Source: Metaphire vulgaris (lineage: Eukaryota > Annelida > Clitellata > Crassiclitellata > Megascolecidae). Taken from it: a stretch of 64,000 bases of DNA. The notes below the pieces were generated by a model that made no database searches, was not told where the DNA came from, and worked only from the letters and a program-made list of their open reading frames with translations. Shown here in pieces: positions 44,812 through 55,253 of the stretch; position 1 is the first letter of the stretch, and each line of letters begins with the position of its first letter. Location: positions 9,562,653-9,626,652 of the forward strand of contig CM030856.1 of assembly GCA_018105865.1 (NCBI GenBank). Direction: 5' to 3'. The position numbers were made by a program, and so were the translations under genes.

Positions 44812-44983
44812 TTACCTCTCTAGTTTCGATCCAGGTGAGTGCTGCGCGGAGCGATGGTCCGCGACGGCTCTTCGGCGCCTCCTTCCTGGACTGAGGTGGC
44901 TCTTGAGGTAGGCCCATTGCTCGGCCATCGCTACGGCGTTATCCGTGGCGCAGTGTCCGCCTAAGTTCAGGACGCAGGCTCTC
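44812..44983 (-). CDS. Putative calcitonin-type neuropeptide exon
   Basis: Follows a pyrimidine-rich stretch and a CTTCGCAG acceptor; open for 56 codons to a stop at 44812. After one incoming nucleotide it reads R-ACVLNLGGHC..., a Cys-x7-Cys loop at the peptide N-terminus. About 20 further residues including AEQWAYLKSHL follow, then SPG-RRRRR. Gly before a polybasic run is a C-terminal amidation and cleavage signal, here giving Pro-amide. A disulphide loop at one end and Pro-amide at the other is the signature of calcitonin-type peptides. If the incoming codon is AAG, the peptide is preceded by a Lys-Arg cleavage site. CpG-rich coding-like sequence contrasts with the AT-rich flanks. A GTAAAA after GAGAG could be an alternative donor. 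Such peptides act through class B GPCRs. Confidence 0.6.
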
Positions 44984-45061
44984 CTGCGAAGTAAAGATCG
45001 GAGAAAACACAATAATCTCTGCAGGCAAGACCCATATTATAGGCTGCAAAACGTTCACATT

Positions 45062-45215
45062 CAGTGTTTATTCTAGCCACCTTGACATTGAAGGGGATTT
45101 TGAAATGTTTGGGGGGAGAAGGTCTGAGTCTCCACACTTGGGGGGATTTCCATTCCCCAGCCAGCATCTAAAAATTTTTTTGGGGGGAGCATTTTAAAAC
45201 TTTGGGGCTGCGTTG
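45062..45215 (+). mobile_element. Partial copy of the cagtgtttattctag MITE
   Basis: cagtgtttattctagccacc and following phrases match 45382-45568, but the right end is missing. Confidence 0.6.
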
Positions 45216-45381
45216 CGTAGATAGACCTATTGCAGAACGGAAAGACGCTCAGCCATTCTTACATTTCGCGTAGTTAAGGTCGTCCAGTTGGCCTCATTTT
45301 CTTCCGCAGTCACATAATACAATGGCCACAAAAAGTTTTAGATACAAAGAGTTTTAGATCACATATGTTGTGTCCTTTACT

Positions 45382-45568
45382 CAGTGTTTATTCTAGCCAC
45401 CTTGACATTGGGGGATTTTGAAATGTTTGGGGGACAAGGTCTGAGTCTCCACACTTTTTGGGAAGAAATTTCCATCCCCCAGCCAACATATGAAAAAAAA
45501 TTTGGGAGGGGGAATTTTAAAACTTTGGGGGGTAAATTCTCCCCAGAGAAGGCCTAGAATAAACACTG
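45382..45568 (+). mobile_element. MITE with cagtgtttattctag ends, 187 bp
   Basis: cagtgtttattctagccacc and ggcctagaataaacactg are inverted; flanks cctttact and cctttgta (6 of 8). Confidence 0.75.
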
Positions 45569-45842
45569 CCTTTGTATACTGACTCAAAACACACAAGCTC
45601 TCTCTCTCTCTCTCCCCGACTCTTGCTTCGTGTTTAAAGTGAATAAATCAATTTGTCTGTCTGATCAATGGCAGTGGACAGACAGCGACAACGAAAGTCA
45701 ACGCAGACAGATTGATCGCAAGCGAAGTGTCTCCAAATAACGCGATTCCAGAATACAGTTTTGTCTGTTTCGCCGGCGACTATAGTAATGACATATATTC
45801 TCCTCCAACCAATCGACTTCTCGCGATATCCTCTCCATTTGC

Positions 45843-46160
45843 GCCGATCTCGCTCCCTTCTGTCTGTCTGTCTCTATCTCTCTGTGTCTTTGTCTGTCTC
45901 TGTCTCTGTCTGCTTCTCTTTCTCTGCCTGTATCTGTATGCCTCTATCTCCATCTGTCTGTCTGTCTCTGTCTGTATGTTTGTCTGTCTGTATGTCTGTC
46001 CGTAGGCCTATGTTTGTTTGTCTGTGTCTCTTTCTCTGTCTCTCTTTCTCTTTCTCTGTCTGTCTGTCTTTTTCTCTGCCTGTCTCTGCCTCTGTGTGTC
46101 TCTTTCTTTGTCTGTCTCTGTCTATCTGTTTGTCTGTCTGTCTGCCTGTCTTTCTCTCTG
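45843..46160 (+). repeat. (TCTG/TCTC)n pyrimidine-rich minisatellite, ~320 bp
   Basis: tctgtctgtctc-type units with scattered variants; similar to 61308-61639. Open frames here are compositional. Confidence 0.95.
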
Positions 46161-46311
46161 AACAGTACCTGTTCTACGTGGTCGTCGTGGTCGACCTGTC
46201 TCGGCGACTGAGACGTGTCGGAGTGGTTCTCACTAAAACCCAACCTGATCGCCGTCTTTTCCCGTCGTGTCGGCGTCTGTCAAAACGAATTGCCGGACGC
46301 GGAGACTGAGA

Positions 46312-46341
46312 GGGGGCGGGGAAGCTAATGCCTCCGACAGG
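46312..46341 (+). promoter_or_regulatory. Possible plus-strand promoter and first exon
   Basis: A CpG-rich 150-bp stretch ends in the GC box gggggcgggg (46312-46321), then ATGCCTCCGACAG and a canonical GTAAGTAC donor at 46341. This looks like a short first coding exon on the plus strand, but no downstream exon is recognised. Confidence 0.3.
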
Positions 46342-46536
46342 TAAGTACTAGCGCTGATGACGACCGGTGACACGGGGAAAACGACGGACATATTATATCC
46401 CCCGTTCGATGATAAATATGGAAATATCGAAAATGATCAGAGATGCATTACGCCACTTTCAGTCTGCAATGTAAGAACATGTCATCATCTCCACCGCGCA
46501 AGCATACGATCGTTTCAGTAGAAATGTAGTCGCAAT

Positions 46537-46538
<2 letters not shown>

Positions 46539-46632
<94 letters not shown>
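46539..46632 (+). repeat. (AGT)n microsatellite, about 31 units
   Basis: Uninterrupted tag/agt repeat. Confidence 0.97.
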
Positions 46633-46858
46633 ATGGCAGGGCTTAGTACGGTTTAGTAGCATCTGCCCTGTAAGAGAACCGAGTTGAGCAAAGCGAGTGG
46701 TCAAATCGAACGTAATGGAAGTTGATAGGGATTTTCAACTAATCACGTCCATCGCTTATTGGCTTCATCATCTTCACGTCCGTTGGTTTCGAAATAACGA
46801 CTGATTCGCAAATTGACTGCACTATTTGTCAGTTCAGTGATTTAATAACGGCCCGCAC

Positions 46859-46905
46859 CAGTGGCGTAGCCAGAGTCCCAGAATAGGGGGGGGGCTCATC
46901 GTCAT
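46859..46905 (+). mobile_element. Left end of a tggcgtagcc MITE
   Basis: cagtggcgtagccagagtcc followed by g-run and cttgacgag-type phrases; no right end found. Confidence 0.45.
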
Positions 46906-47083
46906 TTTTTGGCTATAACAAGTCCTGACGAGCCAAAGAAAACGTTATTAGGTGCGCCAACTCTCTTGCATTTTCTCCAATCTCGTACACTACTCTACTG
47001 TACCTAAAATTCCAGACAATGTCACCTTCGTGTGGTAGTGATAGGACCTAGAGACATACGCCCTCTGACCAGCATTAGACCTA

Positions 47084-47914
47084 GGGGTCGTCCATAAAGT
47101 AAATCACGCTGGAGGGGTCTAAGAAAGCATGACGGTTTGTGACAGGGGAGGGCGGCAAGGATTAGCGTGAGGTCACACTGTCAGCATAAATAAATCCTTA
47201 AATATACCTCCTGGTGGGAGGTATAACGAGAGACGATTTTAACTGCTCAGTAACACTTTTTGCCCGAGATGCATAAAACTTTAGGCCTCGCCTATGTTCA
47301 ATATCATTGTCGAAAGTTGAATGCATGTTTTCTGCTGAAAATTGAACGAGAAACTAGAATATATTAATGGAAATCATGCGTGACAATGTTTGGGACAAAA
47401 CTGGGGTGAGCAGATTGCAAAAGACATGAAATGAAGATATCATACAACGGATCTGGGCTGAAAGATAATATTTTAGAAACGACCAGAAGATGAAGGTTAA
47501 CATGGTTTGGACATGTGCGAAGAATGGAAAACCACCGATGGCCATAGAAAGCTCCACACACAAAGATACAGGGAAAGAGAAGAAAAAGGAAGACCAAATA
47601 AATGGTGGGTTGACAACGTCAAGGAAGACTTCGAACTCAGACAAATCAACATCGAAGAAGCTGAAAGATAAGCCAAAGAAAGGAAAGCTTAGAAACATTT
47701 CCTATCTAGCTATTGACACAATTAGCTGGCAGAGAGCCGAAATGATGATGATGATGATGATGATGATGATGCGTGACGTAATTCGTGGACGAAACTTTAA
47801 AGGGGTCCGAGATTTGTGACGTATATTTTTGGGGAATCCGAGATTTGTGACAGGGAAGGGTCAAAATGGCCAAACATAGCCAAACATAGCATGACGTACT
47901 TTGTGGACGGCCCC
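47084..47914 (+). mobile_element. TA-target DNA element with ggggtcgtcca ends, 831 bp
   Basis: ggggtcgtccataaagtaaa at left and tactttgtggacggcccc at right are inverted; TA dinucleotides flank both (47082, 47915). Contains a nested RTE-like fragment. Internal gtttgtgacaggg phrases near both ends add subterminal symmetry. Confidence 0.75.
47380..47773 (+). mobile_element. RTE/BovB-like LINE 3' fragment with (GAT)n tail
   Basis: Plus-strand frames read RRLTWFGHVRRMENHRWP, then GRPNKWWVDNVKED and a short Ala/Glu helix, the C-terminal pattern of RTE-type ORF2 proteins. It ends in nine or ten GAT units, the usual RTE tail. Confidence 0.75.
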
Positions 47915-47929
47915 TAAAGGCAACGAATG

Positions 47930-49480
47930 ACATTCCTAAACTGCGAATCTGCGAACCAATTCTGTCTGCAGCAGAATTTTCGAAATTCCAACTGAAGCAC
48001 GAAGATAATAACTGTAATACGAAAGAATGACCAGAGGAGAGATTGCGTGGGTTTTCCTTTTCCGTGTGACGTGTTTTTAATTTTAGATTAAATGTTTTCT
48101 AAAATAGGACAGATAGTAGGTTATTCGTGGACAGGCATTTCCTACACCTCAATGGGGTGTTACATCCCCGGTTTGTGACATACACCCCACTGCCCCTACA
48201 CACCTTCCTACGAGTGGTGTTGGCTATCACCAAAACAGACCGATGTTAAAACTATTCAATATAAAATTCAAAAGGAGGAAATTCACCTCTGGAAATCGAA
48301 ATTTGAGCCACTATAGCCTAACTGACTCCATAAAAATTAGAATGGACCGTATGAAAACGGAAGAGATGACAACGGAAATCATATTTTTTACTTGTATTCT
48401 CCTTTTTCCCGGGAGCCAATCATCGAACCCCCGCCACCTACCCCGCCCAATTCTATCCCCTCTGGGTCCACGTAGTCTAGATGAAACACTGGACAGTGAC
48501 ACCCTCTGAAATTATGAGACAACCCCCTCGAACACAAATTCTTGGGAAATAACCTGTTCATGGACTCACCCATGGTACAGTAAGTCATTGGATTGAGTTT
48601 CTGTTAATTAATAGAGTTGGCTGTTTTCAATAGATTTTGTGAGGGTAATTCTGAACTTGAAACTGATTGGCATTAGGTTAACAATTAGGGTCCGATATGC
48701 GTGTCTGACGCAAATTGGCAATCTGCTCTGAGTTGAGATCAAATTCTTCGCAAGAATTTTTAATAATTGTTAATCAATCTTAACAGCGGAGGTAAAAATC
48801 GTTTTAACGCAGAGTAATGTCCACTAAAACATGTCCTTAAGGAACCGGTTTGTTGCTTACAATTACAAAAGGGCGGACCATTTGGTCAATTAATCAAGGG
48901 CAAATGCGTAAAAGGCAATTTATGACTGGTTATGTAAGCGAAAAAGTAAGATAAAGTTGATTCTCTGCGTTCTATATCTGAAGCCGATTCTAACATACTC
49001 TTTCTTCATTATGCAATCACGGTAAAATGCGCATTTGGGGGTCAGATGCTTATATTCAAATTGAAAATTAACATTAGATTGGACACGAAAGCTATTGACG
49101 CATCTTTTGTGGTGTAATAATATATTTGAGCTTTCTGAACAGGCAAAAATTCGGCGATGGATCAGATTTTTAGTAAGTCGATCACTGTGTAAAACGTATA
49201 TATAGACATGGCTGGGCATTGTCATTGCTGGACCTTCTAGTGCTACGCTGAAAGAAAAGAAACCTAAGTACTACAAGGTAATAGATTGGCGTGGCATAGC
49301 AATTGGACTGTAGATAAAGTGGGCCTATTGTAGAAGTAGCGAGTACAGTAACAGAATGAGGCATTTATGACATTGTATAGTTGTTTTTTTTGTTATTCGT
49401 AGATGCAAAGACAAGACAAGAAAACAAAGAAGAACACAAGAACAATAAAATCCTAACGTGAATCAATGAATGAACAGGTG
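47930..49480. other. Unassigned stretch
   Basis: No gene or bounded repeat. Lowercase signals only: diverged LTR-free sequence, no splice-site pair with coding support. Confidence 0.35.
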
Positions 49481-49486
49481 AACCAT

Positions 49487-49541
49487 AGCGGTTCCCACAC
49501 AGGGCAGACCCCCCCCCACTGAACCACTCTAAACCTTGTTA
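49487..49541 (+). repeat. AGTGGTT hairpin repeat
   Basis: agcggttcccacacagggca and ctgaaccactctaaacc around a run of nine c. Confidence 0.6.
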
Positions 49542-49945
49542 ATAATCGTCTTATTGTTATTCTAGCGTTCTGATTTGAATTTAGAGAAGGCGAAACTTCT
49601 GCTCTACGGGCCTTAGATTTTGAGATTTGTTGCGAAGTTGAGCTTCAGGGCTAAATAAAGTAAGTGACACCCATTTGCTGTATATAATTCCTTGCATCGT
49701 CCTACTTGGTCTGTTCCTGGCCTGCTTCGGCTGAGAGTAGAAGTCTCTTGATCAGCGATCGCATTATCTTATCTTGTTTGCTGTAAAAGAAACAAAGACA
49801 ACTTTGTTCAAATAATTACGCTCTTGCATCGGATAAAGTTATCGAGTTTCTAAAGAACGCAAGTTTCAAAGGATTAGAGAAAATCAAATAATATTTCTAC
49901 TAATCGCTTACATCAAAAAAGGAAACCCCTTAGTAAACACAGTGG

Positions 49946-50241
49946 CATAACGTGGTCTTGGAAGCGCCCGGCGAAGTCTGCATCTTATCTTCCCAAAAAT
50001 ATATTGACAAGCAAAAAGTTCATCTCTCGCATTTTGCATTTTACATTTTACAGTGATCGACAATTCTCTTCTCTTTGTCAGTTGCATGTGTCAGCCCATG
50101 TAGGATTTATTATTACTTACACTATTTATTTTCTCGCTTGTAATTTTGCAGACCCCAAAATTTGTTCGCCCCAAAAGTTTCTGCGCTCGAGATCGACGCT
50201 CTCTGACCCCCCCCCCACCCCACCCCAACCTATGCCACTGC
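49946..50241 (+). mobile_element. Degraded tggcataac MITE
   Basis: cagtggcataacgtgg to aacctatgccactg; includes gacaagcaaaaagttcat, the phrase shared between several MITE families here. Flanks do not match. Confidence 0.6.
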
Positions 50242-50550
50242 GTGAGCGCACATGACAGTGAAGTTTCTAAGAGCTCTGAGCTGCATGTTTGACGCGCAAA
50301 TGTAAATTATTTTAGATAATCCGAGAAATGAAATACAGCCGTTATAAAAGTGAAAATCGACAATAAACCACGTTCGATTAGTGGCCTACATTCTGGGTAA
50401 AATTTATGAAGTTCGGATAGTCTCAGCTTTTTTTTACAACAAAGCATTTCGGCAAAGTGAAAAGGTGGGGCTAATGCGAAGACAAGATCTGATGATACAG
50501 TATCTTTGAGCAATAAAACTGTTCTCCACTGCACCGTCGGTGTTAATTAG

Positions 50551-51161
50551 CAGAGGCGGTTCCACGTTGGGGTTAACTGAGGATGCATCGTCCAACCGAC
50601 CTTTAGTCTTTTTTCGCTTGTTAGTCGTTTAGTCTTTTTCAGGATTTACCAGGCCCGGGTACTGCTGATGCCCTTTTTTATGCTTGTTAGTGTTTTTCAG
50701 AATTTTTGGGGGTCGGGCCTGTGTGCTAAAGAGCTGATTACCTTTTTTGCTTGTCAGCCTTTTTCAGGGTTTACCGCGCCGAGCCCCCTACAAGTCGTCA
50801 TCTTCCTACAGATTCATTGCACCCAGAGGGAATTGCAGGGGGCCGCTACCCCTCTGATTTTTAGAGGGAACATTTTTCGTGAATTTTTGAATTTTTGTGT
50901 TTTTAAATTCATTGTGTTCTCAATTGTTTTTATTGTAATTTTATTACAATCACTGGTATGCACTATGTAGTGTGTAACAAGTACTATGTACAAAAACCAA
51001 TTTACATACTGCATATAGGTGTATTAAAAAATACTGCCTGCCTTGCAGTCGAAAGTCTTGCCCCTCTGGAAAACAATGAAATTACGGCCCTGATTGCACC
51101 CCCACCAACTTCCTAGAAATTCATTGCACCCCGCCAACAAGAGTTCTTGGAACCGCCACCG
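50551..51161 (+). mobile_element. hAT-like MITE (tggcggttcc family) with a nested MITE, 611 bp
   Basis: cagaggcggttccacg to ttggaaccgccaccg; perfect 8-bp duplication ttaattag at 50543-50550 and 51162-51169. The insertion at 50824-51092 accounts for 269 bp plus its 8-bp duplication. Confidence 0.88.
50824..51092 (+). mobile_element. Nested hAT-like MITE, 269 bp
   Basis: cagagggaattgcaggg to gaaattacggccctg; perfect 8-bp duplication attgcacc at 50816-50823 and 51093-51100. A reversed relative lies at 44488-44750. Confidence 0.88.
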
Positions 51162-51213
51162 TTAATTAGACCTACTTAGGACTTCGCAAAGAGAATATGC
51201 TCGATCTTTACGA

Positions 51214-51405
51214 TTAATCGTTGGACGAATCGTCACTAGATCTCGTCGGAAAAGCATGTGACGGTAAATATTGACTCTGTAAAGTCTGCCTATTCGCTGT
51301 TCGTGTTTGCTTCTCAACCCGTAAAAGTTTGCCATTTGCAAGGGATTCTATCGTCCATAGCAGGTCTTCTTCTTCAGGTCGCTCATTCCAAAGCAAATCG
51401 TATCG
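51214..51405 (-). CDS. Candidate exon, unrecognised
   Basis: After GATTACAG a 63-codon frame runs to a stop; it includes ERPEEEDLLWTIESLANGK and is acidic then basic, protein-like. It enters in phase 0, which does not match the exit phase of 55141-55253. The overlapping frame is also open for ~45 codons upstream of a stop near 51350 (SDTICFGMSDLKKKTCYGR), so the true frame is undecided. It may be a propeptide exon of the putative peptide gene or an unrelated exon. Confidence 0.3.
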   Translation of the reverse strand, partial: RYDLLWNERPEEEDLLWTIESLANGKLLRVEKQTRTANRQTLQSQYLPSHAFPTRSSDDSSND

Positions 51406-51494
51406 CTGTAATCACTGGGAACGGCGCTGATATCCGTTTCAAAGGCCCTCGACCAAGCAGGCGAATGACGCAAGTTACATGATACGGGGTCAGT

Positions 51495-51792
51495 CAGTGG
51501 CGGTTCCGCGATTTCTTGGTGGGAGGATGCATTGAATTCACAGGAAGTTGGTGGGGGGGTGAAAAGAGAGGGAAAATCAATAAACTTTGCCGATAAAAGC
51601 TGACAAAAGGGAAATTTTCCCCTAATTTTATTATACTTTTACCGAAAAAAATAGGTTGACAAGCAGAAAAAGGTCATTCGCAGTTTCCCACCATAGTTTT
51701 ATTACCCAAAATATAGGTTTCACAAGCGAAAAAGTCCGGAAGTCCGGCGGGGGATGCATCCCCATTCATCCCCCCACGTGGAACCGCCACTG
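51495..51792 (+). mobile_element. hAT-like MITE (tggcggttcc family), 298 bp
   Basis: cagtggcggttccgcg to gtggaaccgccactg; flanks gggtcagt and gggccagt (7 of 8). Confidence 0.85.
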
Positions 51793-51821
51793 GGGCCAGT
51801 GTTCTCATGCAACGCGCCTGT

Positions 51822-51965
51822 TTACTTCGTGGATTAAACGATTACTCAGTTGCCAGCGCCATCTGGCGAGTGTAGGCCGAGTCGATCTTTGGGCTCAGAC
51901 GGGTTTTGAACCCGCTCCGTCAGCGTACCTGTTAAGCGTGCTGCCGTTCTGCCACCTTCCGGTCC
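51822..51965 (-). mobile_element. SINE-C (tRNA-derived)
   Basis: Minus strand: ggaccggaaggtggcagaac (A-box-like) and cgggttcaaaacccg (B-box), then a body unlike SINE-A and SINE-B. One copy seen. Confidence 0.65.
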
Positions 51966-51969
51966 GGTA

Positions 51970-52500
51970 ACATGCATAGCGGAACCATGCCGTCTAATCT
52001 GCGTCTATTCAGTTGTGATTTTTGTTTCGGGTAAGAACGCATACACATACCCCTGGTCAGTGGCGTAGGCAAGAGGGTTTGGGGGTTAACCCCCCTTTGG
52101 CTGCGAAGAAATTTATTTAATGCTTTTCAATACATTTTTCTAATTCCGCAGAAAGACAGGGGTAGACTGAGGAAGACTTCCAATCACACGGACGAATTAG
52201 ACTCTCAAGAGCTTGACAGATCGGCGCTAGATCAACACGAACTCCATTTGCCTCGAAGATACGCAGAGATAATTGAAGTTGCTCGCTTTTTATCGTTTCA
52301 TTTTGATTAGATGCACGGAAAAAGTCTTCGAGGTTTCTAACGTATTAATTACGCGGAACAGCGCTCGTACCGATCATTGGCTTTGACCCGGGGGTGGGGG
52401 AGGGGGGGGGGCTAAAAGAAAAATGGAATAGTCGCCTCCGTCAATGATTGTTAGGCCTACAACTGAATTAGACGACATGTCCATAGAGCTATGATGTTGA
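51970..52500. other. Unassigned, with one MITE end
   Basis: cagtggcgtaggcaagaggg at 52061 is a left MITE end without a partner; a g-rich run lies at 52390-52412. Otherwise nothing. Confidence 0.4.
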
Positions 52501-52506
52501 CCTACC

Positions 52507-52565
52507 CAAGGAAGCCCGGATAAATACAGTTTGACTTTCCAGGGGTATTATATCCAGGCTTCCTT
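52507..52565 (+). mobile_element. Very short MITE, 59 bp
   Basis: caaggaagcccggataaata and tattatatccaggcttcctt are inverted; perfect 8-bp duplication gacctacc at 52499-52506 and 52566-52573. Confidence 0.8.
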
Positions 52566-52682
52566 GACCTACCTTTCGCGTCTGACAATGTTGTTCTGGT
52601 GGTCGAAAGCATTCGCTCTCTCTTCGTTTCCAACACTCGGATCAAATTCATCCGTCAAACTGCAAGTATAACAGTAGGAGCA

Positions 52683-52686
<4 letters not shown>

Positions 52687-52728
<42 letters not shown>
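52687..52728 (+). repeat. (TAA)n microsatellite
   Basis: About 13 units. Confidence 0.95.
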
Positions 52729-52729
52729 T

Positions 52730-53035
52730 AATTAATGCAGTTGAAGCCCAATAATTAACTTGAGAAATGACGATTAGCCTACATTGTTGATTTGAGATTG
52801 TCTGTTTTGTTGCCAAACTCTTGAAAGTAAACGTCTTCTACTAATGGAACATTAACGAATCAACTATAACCAAGTTGTAAGGTTTGCAGGCGCACTTCAA
52901 ACCCTCTGCGTATTGTGGTAGTGGTGGGGGGAGGGGTTTAGCTCTCCGACCTCCGGATGAGAAAGGCTCAAGGCTGTAGAAAGTTTTGGTACGAAAGCAA
53001 ATCGATTCTCACTGCTGCTTCTGTTGTTGAGAATT
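52730..53035. other. Unassigned stretch
   Basis: Nothing recognised. Confidence 0.35.
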
Positions 53036-53038
53036 TGA

Positions 53039-53040
53039 CA

Positions 53041-53090
<50 letters not shown>

Positions 53091-53600
53091 CTGATAATTT
53101 ATAGAGCCCTATAACAAGGCATAAGCCTAAATCAAGAGTGCTTTACAATAATGAGTTAGCAATCATACGATGTAGCCTACTAAACAAGTGTGTCTTAAGC
53201 AGGGTGCGATTTGTGACCTGGAGCAGTGGGGGGAGGTATGTCGTGGGAAATGTAGCAGTGGGAGGATGTAGTGGTGGGGGATGTAGCAGTAGGGGGATGC
53301 AGTTTGGCAGTGGAGGGAAGATTCCCCTTCCCCCCGCAAATCGCGCCCTGGTCTTAAGATTCTTCTTGAACTGTTCAATAGATTTCGAATCGGTGACGAA
53401 GTCCGGGAGGGCTTTTGACTGCAAGGATATAATTGACTGCACGGATATAATTACAAGCGATCCGCGTATCCGCCGAGGACTTGACGAGAAAATGTTGAAT
53501 TCGGGCGATGAGCGCTCTCTCTCGCGGTCAAATGGCGAATTGTGTAGGCCTAATGCAAAGGAAATGGATTGCTCAGAGGGTCGCAACACTAAAATTGTTC
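53039..53600 (-). mobile_element. LINE-like repeat with (ATT)n end, split by a MITE
   Basis: (ATT)n at 53039-53090 is followed by atttatagagccctataac and gagtgctttacaataatg, the shape of LINE 3' ends on the minus strand. The adjoining minus-strand frame reads LPDFVTDSKSIEQFKKNLKT, then, across the MITE at 53200-53350, HLFSRLHRM, which resembles the ORF2 tail of CR1/L2-type LINEs. Confidence 0.55.
53200..53350 (+). mobile_element. hAT-like MITE, 151 bp
   Basis: cagggtgcgatttgtg to ccgcaaatcgcgccctg; perfect 8-bp duplication gtcttaag at 53192-53199 and 53351-53358. Inside are four tandem gggggatgtagcagt-type units. Confidence 0.88.
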
Positions 53601-53609
53601 CTCTCGAAT

Positions 53610-54210
53610 AAACGCAATCGTTGTATTTTCAACTGTGCTTTAGAGCCTGTCGTCTGTTCACGAGTCGGTATTTGACCAACTGGGGTGCTGCTATATCAGT
53701 GGCGGATTAGGCTACGCATAAAAGCAACGTAAGATGTATAGCTTAGGGCGTCCGCTGGGTCGGGGCGTGCAGACTCCAAAACTATTATCTTTGTAGAAGT
53801 TAAACATACATCTAAGCCAGACCAGGCTATCCAGTGTAACAAAATCTAAGCAAAGGCCTACATGGTGGTAAAATCACTATGGACGTTTAAGTGGTTTGTT
53901 GATTGCAGTCTATTGTATTATAATCGGTTTATTTGAGGAAGTTGAGGGTAAATGAAAAGGTGAATTCTGGAAAATTGCTTCGGATAGCAAAAGGGCCTAT
54001 TCAGCGTAGGGCCTCGAGCGACTTCAGTCTGCTCCTGGCTGCTAGGCCCTATATCGGATAATCGGGTTAACTTAATGATTAGTAGGCCTAAACGGTATGC
54101 AAAGTTTTTGGACAACTCGTACGATCATTCTGCGTCTGAGAATGTAAGGGACATTGAATAGCCTAGACGTGTGAGTTTGTTAAATATGTAAGTTATATAC
54201 TGTAGCCTAG
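53610..54210. other. Unassigned stretch
   Basis: A MITE-like left end cagtggcggattagg at 53697 has no partner. Nothing else. Confidence 0.35.
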
Positions 54211-54213
54211 GGC

Positions 54214-54278
54214 GGGAAGTTAGAAGAGTGGTAACAACGCTGGACGATGGAGCAGAAGGTCGCGGGTTCAATTTTACC
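54214..54278 (+). mobile_element. SINE-B head fragment
   Basis: gggaagttagaagagtggta to gaaggtcgcgggttcaattt; nearly the same as the head at 24550. Confidence 0.8.
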
Positions 54279-54402
54279 TTACCTATACTGTAGCCTACAG
54301 CCGTAAAATTTTCTGTCTTTTTGTTTTGATAGTTAATAATTCTGTTTGCATTGTGCTGCTTTCTGTTTGTGCTTTAGTCATTTGCGTTTGCTGAAATAAG
54401 TG

Positions 54403-54407
<5 letters not shown>

Positions 54408-54445
<38 letters not shown>

Positions 54446-54462
54446 ATATATATATACATGCA
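54408..54462 (+). repeat. (TA)n microsatellite
   Basis: Two AT blocks around aatt. Confidence 0.95.
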
Positions 54463-54464
54463 TA

Positions 54465-54945
54465 ATAGCATATGTGTTTATATACTGTTGTGAAGATGAC
54501 GCCATTGTAAACCATGCAAGGGACGTTTGCATAGAATAGATTTTTTTATATACAGCGGATCTTCCAGTCCAGATGCTGTAGGAATTTTTGCCCTGAAATA
54601 CCTCTGTGGAAAATCCCCAATCCTATAGTTTTACAATATTTTTACATTCATAGTCGAACGTACTCTTTTAGAAATTAAAAAATGCGGGGGGCTCGGACGG
54701 CTAAAAACGCCTATTTTCGATTCTTCTGGCTAACACCAGAATATTTCCGACCCACTTTAGGTGTCGTCCTCGATTGGAGGGAGGTTTTAGACCCCCGCAA
54801 ATCGAACACCAACAGTTATCAAACGCCATGAAATGAAATCGCTGCTTATAGGCCAATAGCCATATACTGATAGCCAATATACTGATCGCTCTAAGTAGGC
54901 CTAGTAATAACCGCGTTCATACCCCTGTTACAGCAGGCATCGTGT
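54465..54945. other. Unassigned stretch
   Basis: Nothing recognised. Confidence 0.35.
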
Positions 54946-54955
54946 TAGATTAGCT

Positions 54956-55129
54956 CAGGGATATTTCTACACTACCCTAACATCCCCAACACCCCCAAAT
55001 TTGAGACCGACACCCCCCAACATCCCAATCTCAGCTATGGGCTGAACTTTTTGCTTGTCAGACTTTTCTGGCAGGGGACCCCCGAATTTACCGACCCTCC
55101 CCAAATTGATAATCCTAGAAATAACCCTG
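54956..55129 (+). mobile_element. hAT-like MITE, 174 bp
   Basis: cagggatatttctacac to ctagaaataaccctg; perfect 8-bp duplication gattagct at 54948-54955 and 55130-55137. Carries ttttgcttgtcagacttttc, the shared core phrase. It lies 3 nt into the intron of the minus-strand exon at 55141-55253. Confidence 0.9.
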
Positions 55130-55140
55130 GATTAGCTTAC

Positions 55141-55253
55141 ATGTTCGGCGACTTCAGAGGCAAAGTCTCGATTTCTTCGTCGGCGGAGACGTCGGCGCCG
55201 ACGCAGCAAATCGCAATCCAGATCAACGCTGTCAAACGCTTTGCGGACGTCAT
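55141..55253 (-). CDS. Signal-peptide exon of a putative secreted-peptide gene
   Basis: ATG at 55253, donor GTAAGC after 55141. The first ~22 residues form a clear signal peptide: basic MTSAKR, hydrophobic LTALIWIAICCVGA, then small residues VSA. An acidic propeptide start follows (DEEIETLPLKSPN). It exits in phase 2. The exon at 44812-44983 enters in the complementary phase, and both are minus strand and CpG-rich, so they could form one neuropeptide precursor gene with a ~10-kb intron. A direct join would lack the dibasic site expected before the peptide, so a propeptide exon is probably still missing. An overlapping frame (Arg-rich RRRRRLRRRR) is judged to be a shadow. Confidence 0.55.

Noticed and set aside
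45712..46309. Ser/Leu/Val/Cys-rich frames resembling membrane proteins
   Set aside because: They come from the tctgtctc minisatellite.
51214..51450. Peptide ending DLKKKTCYGR as a second amidated neuropeptide
   Set aside because: The frame is short, has no upstream dibasic site, and competes with a longer frame; kept only as an undecided exon.
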